Shown: one piece after another, positions 1 through 9,260 of the stretch
Layout: each line of letters starts with the position of its first letter
Position numbering within the stretch: the first letter of the stretch is position 1
Source: Elysia marginata
Lineage: Eukaryota > Mollusca > Gastropoda > Plakobranchidae
DNA length: 23,380 nt
Reading direction: 5' to 3'
NCBI GenBank assembly: GCA_019649035.1
Contig: BMAT01011623.1
Span: 149,048-172,427, forward strand
The notes under the pieces: generated by a model
What the model was told of the DNA's origin: nothing
Databases searched by the model: none
The model's input: the letters and a program-made list of their open reading frames with translations, nothing else
Translations under genes and position numbers: made by a program

Positions 1-37
<37 letters not shown>
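1..37. repeat. (GA)n dinucleotide microsatellite at the window edge
   Basis: A pure GA dinucleotide run opens the window and is probably cut by its edge, so its true length is unknown. It grades into an A-rich stretch. Confidence 0.95.
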
Positions 38-40
<3 letters not shown>

Positions 41-590
41 AAAGAAAAAGCAGTAGAGAAGAGTATTATTTTCCGTGGAGTAAAGTTCGTGTTGAAAAAC
101 CAAGTGCAAAGACACTCGTCATGGGAAAAAAGGAGTGTGTGTGTGTGTGGGGGGGGGGTGTTGAAGAGAACACAATGACACACGAGCGTCCTATTTTAAA
201 AACAAAACTCTAAATTCCCCGAATTAAGTTAGGAACTGATATCCTGGTAAATTAAAACCAGATCATGCCCTTCATGGGTCTCTCTTGGGTGAAATCTGTC
301 TTTGTATGTCTTTCTGCCTTTTGTCTCTGTCCCTGTGGAAGTGATTATCGGTACAGTTCCTGGAGTCTAGAATGTCAAAGAGGTAAAAAAAAAAACAAAG
401 CAAAACAGAACAAGGCAAGTTATGAGAACTTCGATATTTAAAATAAAAACTGATTATTTGTATCACAGTTCAAGCAGTATATACCGATGCGGTAATGAAT
501 AATGATTTGTTCATAATAATTATATCTAAGCTTTGTTTTTCTGTTCTAAAAAAGTATTAATTTTGCAGAATAATTAATGGAGGCGGTGTA
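38..590. other. Anonymous AT-rich DNA with a short (GT)n/(G)n tract
   Basis: No gene or recognisable mobile element is seen. A GT run followed by a run of G lies at about 135-159. The only open frame (minus strand, 64 codons) is low in information, crosses A-rich DNA and resembles no known family. Confidence 0.6.
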
Positions 591-763
591 GTAGTGGCGA
601 CACGGTATTAGCTATGTTTCTCAAAGTGACAAGACGGTGGGTGCCGAAGCTACTATAAGTTCAAATGTTAGAATCATGCTAAAGGCAGAAATTTCGGGCA
701 TTTCCACTTAAAGCCTACTTTCTCATTCCAGTGCTAATTTCATACCTTTAAAATCTTTCAATA
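591..763 (+). repeat. Dispersed repeat copy A (probably tRNA-derived SINE)
   Basis: This segment aligns by eye with the plus-strand copy at 7088-7250 and with the reverse complement of 6730-6843. Shared blocks in order are GTGGC..AC..GGTAT.AGCTA, a central GGTGGGTGCCGAAGC, and ATTTCGGGCATTT, followed by CTTTCAAT. In copy B the middle carries GGTTCGAACC, a pol III B-box. Here that site has decayed to AGTTCAAAT. A SINE origin is inferred from the B-box and from the three copies. No poly-A tail or target-site duplication was identified. Confidence 0.7.
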
Positions 764-1384
764 TAAATGTTGCAGCCAGACCTTGGTCTACGCGGAGCTA
801 TTTTATACGTTTCTGACCTAAGGTAATTTGGCTAAGAACGTTGGCAAGAACAATTCTGTCAGCCTATTTAAGTTACATGAACTAATTAATTATTATTTGA
901 TTCTCCTATGATTATGTCCTTTCAGGTCTTTCTACAGCTTTATGGAAATATTCACTCGTTCTACTGCCCTTTCCCCCTGCGCAACAACCTTTTCGTATTA
1001 TGGACATTAGCTTGATATTATTTATTTTTCATTTCCTCCAGTTTTCAGATGTAGAAAAAAATATTGATTAAAACCACGAGCATTTTTTCCCCGGAAATAA
1101 TTACATTTCAATATCCTCTGCAGTTTCATTTCAAAAGTATCTCTTACATGCACTCTCTTCATAGTCTAGCGTTACATTAATCACTTTTGGCGAATAGTAT
1201 ATCCTGTGTTTTCATTTTTGTCTTTGATTTGTTAAATACCTCTGCTAACGGTGTCAATTCAGGCACTTATTTGCATAGGCTCACCGTAGAAACAACGAAG
1301 ATGAACATGAGTTATTGAAATCTGATCAGCTCACAAAGTGAACCATGCTGGTAAACCATCAAGCATACCATCTGAGATAGCAGA
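764..1384. other. Anonymous AT-rich DNA
   Basis: No open frame of note, RNA gene or repeat family is recognised in this stretch. Confidence 0.5.
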
Positions 1385-1579
1385 TTGAGAGAGAGAGAGA
1401 CAATTAGTAAACAATAGATAGGTTGGTCGATAGATAGACAGATTGATAGATAGGTAGATAAGTAGATAGATAGACGGATTGATAGATAGATAGATAGATA
1501 GATTAATAGATAGATAGATGATCGATTGATAGGTATGTAAATATATATATATATATATATATAGATAGATAAATAGATA
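1385..1579. repeat. GA, GATA and AT compound microsatellite
   Basis: A short GA run is followed by a long imperfect GATA/GATT tetranucleotide array (about 1412-1580), which is interrupted by an (AT)n run near 1540-1562. It directly abuts the hairpin at 1578-1665. Confidence 0.93.
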
Positions 1580-1665
1580 GAAAATTATTAAAAGGATTGT
1601 ACCTGGGAATTTATTTCGACTTGAAACAAATTGGTTTTAAGGTACATCCTTTCAATACTTTTCTG
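1578..1665. other. 84-nt imperfect hairpin (possible small-RNA precursor or foldback element)
   Basis: Arms 1580-1604 and 1640-1663 pair at 22 positions with two mismatches (1585:1658 and 1590:1653) and one bulged base (1598). Two more outer pairs are possible. Inside the loop, 1608-1617 and 1623-1632 form a further 10-position stem with one mismatch and a 5-nt loop. Size and shape suit an animal pre-miRNA, but a small foldback transposon remnant is equally possible, and AT-rich DNA produces such folds by chance. Part of the 5' arm is related to 2181-2199, which favours a repeat origin. Neither strand is favoured. Confidence 0.4.
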
Positions 1666-2218
1666 GTAATATATAATAAAACTCAATAAATAAACTGAGA
1701 ACTACATAGTTCATCATTATAACACACTAATACTAAAGTAGATAGATCACAAATGATGGGTACGGTATCAAGTTCAATTTTAAAAAAAAAAAAAGAAAAA
1801 AAAACTTTCGAGCTTACTAAGCCTGCAGCTGGTCATTAAGTGCAAAAGGTTTTAAAGAACTCCTTAAGCGAGGTCAGATTATCCTTTCTGTGTTGTAATA
1901 TCAATCTATAGACGTAATTTAACGTGCTAATGCCCCTGATTTTCCACTCTATAAAACTTGGAGTGGGACTGGCCTATTCTTTTTTTTGTATAAAATCTAG
2001 GATCGGTTATCTTGTTTAGAATTCACTGAGGGATAAAATCTTAAGACCACGTAATTGTTAATAGCACAATAATAACAACGATATTGAAGTCATTAAACAT
2101 GTTGATTTACGATCTAAGCCGCACAAAACGCCCTAACACAGTGTAAAGGAAAGAGGCAGGAAGAGCAAAATAAATGCTTAAAAAGGATTGGCCCGGGAAG
2201 AATTTAATTATATTATTA
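1666..2218. other. Anonymous DNA between the hairpin and the first Helitron-like element
   Basis: No gene is seen. Poly-A runs lie near 1782-1803. The segment 2181-2199 (AAAAGGATTG then GCCCGGGAA) resembles the 5' arm of the 1578-1665 hairpin. No other structure was recognised. Confidence 0.5.
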
Positions 2219-2663
2219 CTAGTTATGGCGGCCCGTGCTTCGCACCACTAATTGATAGGGTACATGTAGTAGATACTACCAACTTTATTTATACCCTCTG
2301 TGACCTCTGTGTGCCACCCCTTTAAACTCTCTTTCTATCTGTCTTTTCATGAACGAATTTCGACGTTCAAGTAAAAGCTAGAGTAAAAACCCATCATGGC
2401 TAGATCTAGATTTTTGTGGTTTCTAGATGAAGAAGATGAAGATTCTAAAGATAGAAATGAAAAGAGTAACCGGTGAGGATTACGAACCAAATAACTTTAG
2501 GCCGAAAGCTCTCATAGTTGCGGAACATGTGCATGAGCCTACACCAAAATCAGAACACAGAGTATTTTTTTCATGATTTCAGTTAAAACCGCATCTAAAT
2601 CGGGTCTGTGGTTATGGAGGAGATAGTGATTGGAGTTCAATCGAACGCCTATTTTTATATAGA
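2219..2663 (-). mobile_element. Non-autonomous Helitron-like element, both ends visible
   Basis: Read on the minus strand, the element starts TCTATATAAAAATAGGCG with a flanking A. It ends with a GTGC-GAA-GCAC mini-hairpin, a GC-rich segment and CTAG followed by a flanking T. The 5' TC, the 3' hairpin plus CTRR end and insertion between A and T without a target duplication are the known hallmarks of Helitrons. The 3' hairpin has only a 4-bp stem, shorter than usual. About 445 bp long with no coding capacity, so non-autonomous. The CTAG end aligns with a second copy at 2843. A related SINE/RTE-type repeat with a similar head cannot be excluded. Confidence 0.55.
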
Positions 2664-2842
2664 TAAGAAAGTAAGCTTAGATGTGTGTAAAAGGATAAAA
2701 GACAGCCTAATATGCATCCATATAGTTGGTCAAGTAAGATAACTATGAAGTACCTGGATAGATTTTTAAAGACAGGTAGATTATATTATACTAAACTTTT
2801 GAAGTAATTATAGAGTTCACAGACGGTGAATTTATATCTTTA
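2664..2842. other. Spacer between the two Helitron-like copies
   Basis: AT-rich sequence with no recognised feature, separating two same-orientation copies. Confidence 0.5.
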
Positions 2843-3001
2843 CTAGCCATTGCAGCCCGCGCCTCGCAGCGTTAAGTGATCGAGTACAATCATGTAGTAG
2901 AAAAATAAACACCTACAAACTTTTTAAACAGTCTTTTATTTCTACCTTCCGTGATCTCTTTCTGCGCCCCCCCTCAAATTCTCAATCAGTCTGTCTCTCT
3001 T
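2843..3001 (-). mobile_element. Second Helitron-like copy, CTAG-end fragment
   Basis: This segment aligns with 2219-2346. Both begin (plus strand) ACTAG, then a GC-rich head containing GCCCG.GC.TCGCA, then GAT.G.GTAC and ATGTAGTAG, then a cytosine-rich stretch with CTCTGTGACC or CCGTGATCT and TCTGTCT. The flanking A at 2842 corresponds to the T expected after CTAG on the minus strand. The opposite TC end is not identified. The element may continue through the pyrimidine-rich 3002-3200 and on to about 3390. Confidence 0.5.
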
Positions 3002-3400
3002 ATTCAACCCAATCCGTTTTCCCCCTTTTAGTGATCCCCAACTCCACTCTAACCTCCCCGCCCCCATCACAAAAATTTACTTCTTAGAACATTTCCTCCT
3101 TTTTAGATCATTCTCTTCTGTCTCTCCCCCCGCCAACTTTTCTGTCTGCCTGTCTCTCTTTGTCTCTATGCCGCCCCCTTTTTCGCTAACTACTGCCTCA
3201 AATTTGTGCATTTCAATTAAAACGTAATAATTGAATTTTTCAAATATTTTTCAACATCTTATGTTTATCTTTTCCCCAAAGAACAGACAGAGCATCAGAG
3301 TTCACTTGATGCGCTGAACGGATTTCACTGACTTATGTTAATCGTTGCTGACTTTTCGGGCTTGAGAACAAAAGGTTTCTACCGGCAGTTTAGTGCCTTA
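3002..3400. other. Pyrimidine-rich tract and possible continuation of the Helitron-like copy
   Basis: Strongly C/T-rich on the plus strand up to about 3200, with repeated TCTGTCT words. Then comes an AT-rich part containing GCGCTGAACGGATTTCACTG near 3311. No gene is seen. Confidence 0.45.
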
Positions 3401-4346
3401 AACTGCTTATTCGGAGTGCTATGAGCCAAAGAGAAAACTACAGAAGTCCGGAAACAATAGACGCAATTTATTTTACCATTGATTTGAAATACCAAAATGT
3501 TTAATTTTCTTTTCGAGAGTATAGTAAGGGGATTATAATGCTGGTATCGTCCAACAAATACATCAGTCTGTACCCAACACATGCGCTTTAAAAAAGCACT
3601 GTTCTACATTCCAATAGAAATGGCTTGTCTGTCCTAACTGTTATAAGAGACCTTATACGTAGACGAAGACAATCTATGGCGTAATAACAACCATAGGTAG
3701 CCCCGTGAGCCCATGAGCCATTCTGGATTTCCACCCCAGTGGGCTTTGTCCTCCTAGGAGGACCGATAACCTATCGCCTCTATTAACATTTTTGTTGTTA
3801 TATCTGCAAGAGATATAATGCAGTCTACAGATATGCTCAATATTAATTTTTTAAAGTACTTTCACCCCCCTCTCCTATCTAGGTCTCTCAAGAGAAATCC
3901 TTTTCGAAGCATGCAATCTTCATTGCTGGTTTTTTTCTGTAGATAGACATCTTCATTGTTTTTCCTTGATTAAATTTACCCGCCACAGAACCAGCGGCAT
4001 AAAACCTATCTAAATAATCTAATAATTTTTTATTAATGCTACAAATAAGAATTGGTGAATTTTAACTCCGTAACTTACGCTTAGGCTTACCCTGTGCGCG
4101 GAGGGATGCTAAGTTTTGGACTCTGAGTAATGGCTCACTTTGTATGATCACAGGTTTTCTATTGACATTTTAAAGCTGTCAATTAGGAATAAAAAAAAGA
4201 CAGAAAGTTATGAAAAGCCCCGCAACTTGCATGTCAAGATTGTCCTTCAAGTGCCTATTTTGGTTTTAGTTCTTTTTTAAGATCAGCGTTTATAAAAACT
4301 ATGCCATCATGCCATTTGGTATTCTTTTATCTCTGTTTTCACAGGC
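3401..4346. other. Anonymous DNA with a 16-bp perfect palindrome
   Basis: No gene is recognised. The minus-strand frame at 3379-3582 has no family resemblance. A perfect palindrome, GTCCTCCTAGGAGGAC, lies at 3748-3763. An ATAGGT/ACCTAT pair (3693-3698 and 3769-3774) and an AGCCCA/TGGGCT pair (about 3708-3745) lie around it, so this block may be the decayed end of an unrecognised repeat. Confidence 0.45.
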
Positions 4347-4415
4347 CCGTGACAATCAAAGTGCAGTATATCCCATGTTGTTTATTCTGTAGATAAAGCA
4401 CTTTGATAGTCACGG
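4347..4415. ncRNA. Candidate microRNA-type precursor hairpin 1
   Basis: Arms 4347-4371 and 4391-4415 pair at about 21 positions. Mismatches are at 4354:4408, 4365-4366:4396-4397 and 4370:4392, and the loop is about 19 nt. Length, small internal mismatches and loop size match animal pre-miRNAs. The core 4351-4411 aligns without gaps to hairpin 2 (4879-4939) at 47 of 61 positions. Where paired bases differ, both partners change: T4356-A4406 becomes A-T, and A4358-T4404 becomes C-G. That supports selection for the fold rather than the primary sequence. I recognise no known miRNA family. The transcribed strand cannot be told because neither strand offers G:U evidence. A duplicated foldback element is the main alternative. 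Confidence 0.55.
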
Positions 4416-4818
4416 ATAGAGGGGTTGCTATGGTGTGTAAGGAGTCTGGTATTTTTTCTCGTTGGTTGGTTTAGAGTTAAGTGATCACGTCATTTTAAGC
4501 CTACGCGTGAAAACCATCAGTATTATTGAGGGGTTTCTTTTTGAACGAGAAAATGAAGCTGGTTAGCAATTTTGCAGCTTAAAAAGGCGGCGTGGCATTA
4601 CATCTGCGACGAAGAACATCATCACATTCTCTGTATATGCTAAACCTTTTCAAATCATTTTTCTACCCCAAACCCCAATCATTACTGACTGATTAACAGG
4701 TCGCAAACTACGTCAACAGTAAAACTAGGTGTTGGAAGTCATGCTTCTATTAAGCTTCCATTACAGACTATACCTAGCACCAAATATTCCAAGCACGCAG
4801 TCACCATGCGTGTCATCA

Positions 4819-4853
4819 GTGCAGTTTAGTACACTTCACCTGTACCACTGCGC
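4819..4853. other. Short hairpin, possible diverged third member
   Basis: GTGCAGT plus GTAC (4819-4832) pairs with GTAC plus ACTGCGC (4842-4853), giving 11 bp with one internal loop and a 9-nt apical loop. The AGTGCAGT word also occurs in the 5' arms of both neighbouring candidate precursors. The stem does not extend to pre-miRNA length, so relatedness is uncertain. Confidence 0.25.
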
Positions 4854-4877
4854 AGCGTAACCGAGTAGCACTGCTGT

Positions 4878-4940
4878 GGACAAACCAAGTGCAGTATCTC
4901 TCATATGGTTTACACTGCAGATACTGCACTTGGTTTGTCC
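4878..4940. ncRNA. Candidate microRNA-type precursor hairpin 2
   Basis: A perfect 22-bp stem (4878-4899 with 4919-4940) encloses a 19-nt loop. It is the better-paired paralogue of the hairpin at 4347-4415. The four positions mismatched there are paired here: 4882:4936, 4893-4894:4924-4925 and 4898:4920. The block AAGTGCAGTAT is identical in both 5' arms, and GCACTT is shared by both 3' arms. Spacing of about 470 bp would allow one primary transcript. Sequences outside the stems do not look alike, which argues for conserved hairpins rather than a recent large duplication. A perfect stem is unusual for a miRNA and could instead indicate an siRNA-type hairpin or foldback element. Confidence 0.55.
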
Positions 4941-6729
4941 CGGCGAAAACAAGAATGTAGTGACGTTTTTAGTGGGGTCAGCTATTATTATCGAAACAAA
5001 CAAACAAACGACAATTTTGTCACATTAAAACTTTATGATCTTCACACTTTGATAATCTTACTTGTTGACTCTATTCACTAATAGATTTTAAACCAATTTG
5101 AAAAAAAAAATCTGCTCGTATATGGACAAGAAATCAAGTACCATGCACCGCACACACATCCTTCAAAAATGACCTTCGTTTCTTATCTAAGAAAAAATAT
5201 ATAGATAGCTTAGAGCTTAAACAAAGTTACTCAGGTTTGTTTTACACTTTTTAACCCTCACGTATTTTTGGACAGGGGCTAAACATTTCGCCGAAATGAC
5301 GACATATTGGCTGCCTAGCCTGTGGGAAAACTGGAATCATCGTTTCGACGGAAGTTCAACTCGAATACGTTTTCTTTAGTATGTTGCGAATTTAAATTCA
5401 TTCATCTCCGACTACTATATGTGCAATACTCCGCGGTACACGTATTTTAAAGACGCCTTTCGCATTCGATATCCATTCTGTTTTCACAATCTTCATTTCA
5501 GAAAAAGGCCTACATGATAATCATTATCCCTGTCCAGAATGGCGATGTGGAAGAATGAGTTTGAACAGGATGGGTTTATTTATATCGAAGATAAAAAAAA
5601 TGTAATGTCTATGTTGAAAATGGATTTGATATTCATATTTCTGTGGTATAATAGCGTTGTAAAACCTAAAGAGTTTTTAAAAAGCTTAAGGCTCAGGTAC
5701 TTGAAGCATTGCTCAGTTGGTTTGTGCTGCATTTTATGTTACATCTGTCGATTGTTTCAGCCCATCTTTTTCTAAGGTTACATCGCTGTGGCCCAATAAG
5801 TTTGCTATTGGCTTCAGTTTCAACTTACTTGACTGTTGGTGATCTTTCAAATTTCTTAAGAGTAAGAAAATGTTAGGTGCTGTAGTGCATGAGTTTTGAC
5901 CAAGAGACCTGCGAAAATAGATGAGAGCCGTAAAGTGTTTTTTTCTCACTCATTGCTGATAGAACATTGTCTCACTGGCGCTAGCTCCTGCATGAACTAT
6001 GTTCTTGTGACCAAGGCACTTGCATTTACATTATATAATTTAACAGACGCGTTCATATAATAATTAATCTTTTAGATTCTAGATGAAAACTGAAATTTGT
6101 ATAAGATTTGCCATCAGAATTTCATTTACAGAAATCGGAACGCTTGATCTTGTTAAGTGATTTGGGACGAAATGTTACGCACCCTTTTTAAGCTCCACTT
6201 GAAGTTTGCAAGCCCACAGATCAAGGCTGAAAGGGCAGGATATTTCTACTATGTGCAAACCAAAAACAGTATTAGCATTGGATTTGTAGTTCGTTGTTTT
6301 TTCCTTTATCCTATACTGCTTTAAATTTGGATATGAAAGGTTTAGATGGAGAGCTTTATAATGAAAGAAAAATGGTGCCAGGCCTGGAATGAGCTCAGGT
6401 GTCTTGCTCAAAACATGAGTCGAAGGAAAAGTTTGTGTCTTATGCCTTTGTGGTTACAGTTCATAAAACGTGACAGAGAATGCATAGGCATGGAAATACT
6501 GCAGACATGGAAACACTCATTTGAAATAAGTAAGATAAGACAACTACAGGAAAAACATATGTATATTTAGACCTGAGTCATATTTTTTGGGAATACATAC
6601 AACAGAGAAAGTTTTCAACATTTCTTTCGAATATGGAGCTTGAAATATATGTGGAGTCTAGATTTGACTTACTTTTGTTATTACAACGTTGTTGCGTGGC
6701 CCGTTAGGATACATAATATATCTAGTTCA
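4941..6729. other. Anonymous AT-rich DNA
   Basis: No gene is recognised. Short open frames at 5539-5775 (+), 5734-5949 (-), 6175-6411 (-) and 6346-6570 (+) have no recognisable domain and overlap one another on opposite strands, as expected by chance. No repeat family was identified here by eye. Confidence 0.5.
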
Positions 6730-6843
6730 CCAAAGGGGAAATGCCCGAAATATGACTGTCTCTAGTATGGTTCGAACCTTCGACTTATAGATGCTTCGGC
6801 ACCCACCGCCATGCCACTTAGAGAAACATAGCTTATACCATGA
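6730..6843 (-). repeat. Dispersed repeat copy B (tRNA-derived SINE-like)
   Basis: On the minus strand this reads GGTATAAGCTATGTTTCTC, then GGCGGTGGGTGCCGAAGC, then a B-box-like GGTTCGAACC (6769-6778), then ATTTCGGGCATTT. These blocks match copies A (591-763) and C (7088-7250) in order and spacing. It is the copy with the best-preserved B-box. It lies in opposite orientation to copy C, about 245 bp away. Confidence 0.72.
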
Positions 6844-7087
6844 CGAAGGTCCTTGCTTGGTCTCTCTAAGTGATTTGCTAATTTTAAATGGAAGCTCCAA
6901 ATGGCATCCAAGACAACCATTGAATCCGGAAGCACACCAATAGTTAAACATACACAACAAACACAGAGAACAAACAATGACATTTAAGGCATGACTCATA
7001 TGAATCATAGATCTAGAGATCAGAATAATTTGTGGAAACAGCCATTGCGCAATGAAACGATTTATATCTATATAATTATTCTTAGCA
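6844..7087. other. Spacer between the inverted repeat copies
   Basis: Contains CAACCATTGAATCCGGAAGC near 6915, which recurs in a variant form at about 8628-8650 (CAACCATTGAATCCGAAAAC). This suggests that a second dispersed segment is linked to the repeat. The two overlapping minus-strand frames here show no known domain. Confidence 0.4.
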
Positions 7088-7295
7088 CAGTGGCTACATG
7101 GTATGAGCTATAGTTCTTTTATTGGATAGGCGGTGGGAGTCGAAGCTACTCAAGTTCAAGCCATGTTAAAGGCAGACATTTCGGGCATTTCTACTTTTAG
7201 TCTTTCTCTCCACTGCTAGTTTCACAGTACCATAAAATGCTTTCAATCAACTTGATTGTGCACTGGCTGCCTCCACTATTCTTTCATCAAAGGGG
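7088..7295 (+). repeat. Dispersed repeat copy C (tRNA-derived SINE-like), longest copy
   Basis: Matches copy A through GTGGCTACATGGTAT, AGCTA, GGCGGTGGGAGTCGAAGC, AGTTCAAGCCATG, ATTTCGGGCATTT and GCTTTCAAT. It continues with TGGCTGCCTCCACTATT (7264-7280), which is repeated exactly at 23333-23349. The 3' boundary is not defined. Confidence 0.68.
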
Positions 7296-9119
7296 ATAGC
7301 ATACATGGTCATCCGCCATCATCTTTGGGAAAATACATAACATATACTCATGTATACTACACCAAAGAGAATAGGATACTTTGAGATACGTCAAACTCTT
7401 TGGGAATTCGCCATATGGTCCTTACCACACTATTGAGGTTCCTGCTGTGTCAAAACTCAACATGGTGCACTTTAAACCACCAGGCCGACTGATTTTCGAT
7501 CCGCGTGGCTGTGTGACATCAAAAGGCAAACGCCTCCGGTATCTCCTATCTGAGCATCTCTCTGTCTAAACGGTCTCCTCCTCCTCCTCCTACTCGTGAG
7601 TTCAATCTGAAAAGAACGATCATCTATTGCTTCACAGGTCATTAAACGTAGAGAGACCCCAACAGACACAGCGGCGATATGTGCTTAAGATAGTTGTCCC
7701 CCCATGATTGTGTATGTGTATCCATGCACGCCCACACTCCTTAGCTTAAATATTACGATCGCGATGGAGTGTTTTGTGACCTAGTTTCATGGCTGGCTAA
7801 AGAAAACTTGTCGTTAAAAACGAGAGCGGGCCTTAACAATGAAGGAATAGCGCCGATTGAAGTGCGCAGCAAGGTGCTGATTGTGGTGCGAAACATCAAA
7901 CTCGAGCTTTACAGATCTTTATGATTGCACGGATAGTTGTGAATCGGAAGTTTCGGAATGCTCACCCAACTTGGACTCGGACAGGAGAAGCAGAATAAGC
8001 CGTTGTGTTTTGTAAAAGGTTCAAGACAGGGACTAGTATTTGCGCCCCCTCCCTCTTCCGACGCATTCCTATTGGCCATTTTTCCCTACGTATATTGTAC
8101 TCCTATAGCGATGTGCGTGAATGTTTGCAACTTCAGTGATTTTGCTTTGAAGTGGTTGGCGGAGGTTTAATGATGTTGTGTACAAGTTTTACATAGAGCT
8201 GCGGCGCTCCCAAGCACGGTGCGGCGTGTGATGTTTATGCCCTTTTAAAACTCTTAGCTAGATTGGTAAAAAAAGGTTAAACCGTGTCTTTCCAGGACTA
8301 GATCCGACATCAAAGACTTTATCCTGAAATAGTGTTATCATCCTGCATCAAATGTCAAAAAATCTCACACGTTTTGAATTGTTTACAAAAATAAAAAAAA
8401 ACGTAGGCGAGAGATTGGAGGCGGGAAGACATAGCATCGTTTGAAAGATATCAAAGAGTAACCCTAAGATAAAAATACCATCCTCTTTTACTTCATTTCA
8501 ATTATTCTCTTCGAGTATCCCGTACACTTGTAAACTACGGAGGTGCGAGAGATGAGGTAGTTTATAATTGTTCTCAGATCTTCTCCGTTCGTTGAGTTGA
8601 ACGGGAAGATTCAACTCGAACCCAAAGTCAACCATTGAATCCGAAAACACATCATACAAAACAAATCCTGATCGCGATTGCTAGAGTTAAGGCCAGTTTA
8701 CCCTGGGATGATGTTCGCCTATCTCTTGCTTTGACAGCCTCTTTCTCTTTCTCCCAGACTGCACTGTCTCAGTCGAGATTAGAATCAATAGTGTTTTAAA
8801 TCGTTGGGCCTACAGATTGCGCAATGGCTGCCTTTAATTGTTTACTCCAATTTCATAAAGTTTAGCTTTTAGAATTATATGGGACAAACCTGAAAATATT
8901 ATCGTTTTTCTTTGTCTTTGCTGTTTATGACCAAGTATTGGCGTGATTCCAAATTTAATATTTACGATCAATTCGGTTTGGATTTTCCCGCTTAAGGTTT
9001 GCAGTCACTTAAAGAGCCTGAGCTGAGACCTTCACCATGAACTTTGATATAGAACAATTTATGGAGACTTAGGTAGGCATACATGTTTAAGATCGAAAAA
9101 TATAAAAACATAAAGAGAC
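7296..9119. other. Anonymous DNA with a short CTC tract
   Basis: No gene is recognised. A (CTC)n run occurs at about 7571-7591. The frames at 7381-7569 (+), 7472-7669 (-) and 7958-8170 (+) have no recognisable domain. A variant of the 6.9-kb CAACCATTGAATCCG segment occurs near 8628. Confidence 0.45.
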
Positions 9120-9260
9120 CCAAATAGATAGTTACATAGACATACATAGAGATAGATAGATGAATGAAGAGAAAGAAAAATAGGTAGAAAGCAATATAGA
9201 TAGATAGAAAGAAAAAAGACAGATAGATAGATAAACAGATAGAAAGATTGAGATACATTG
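9120..9260. repeat. GATA/GAAA-rich purine microsatellite region
   Basis: Imperfect GATA, GAAA and ACAT repeats on the plus strand. They create two overlapping minus-strand open frames rich in Leu, Ser, Ile, Tyr and Phe, which are artefacts of the repeat. Confidence 0.85.

Noticed and set aside
4390-4412. Relation of hairpin 1 to the vertebrate miR-17 family
   Set aside because: The minus strand carries CAAAGTGCTT, which looks like that family's start. The family is vertebrate-specific, the precursor is otherwise different, and the word is not kept in hairpin 2, so I take it as coincidence.
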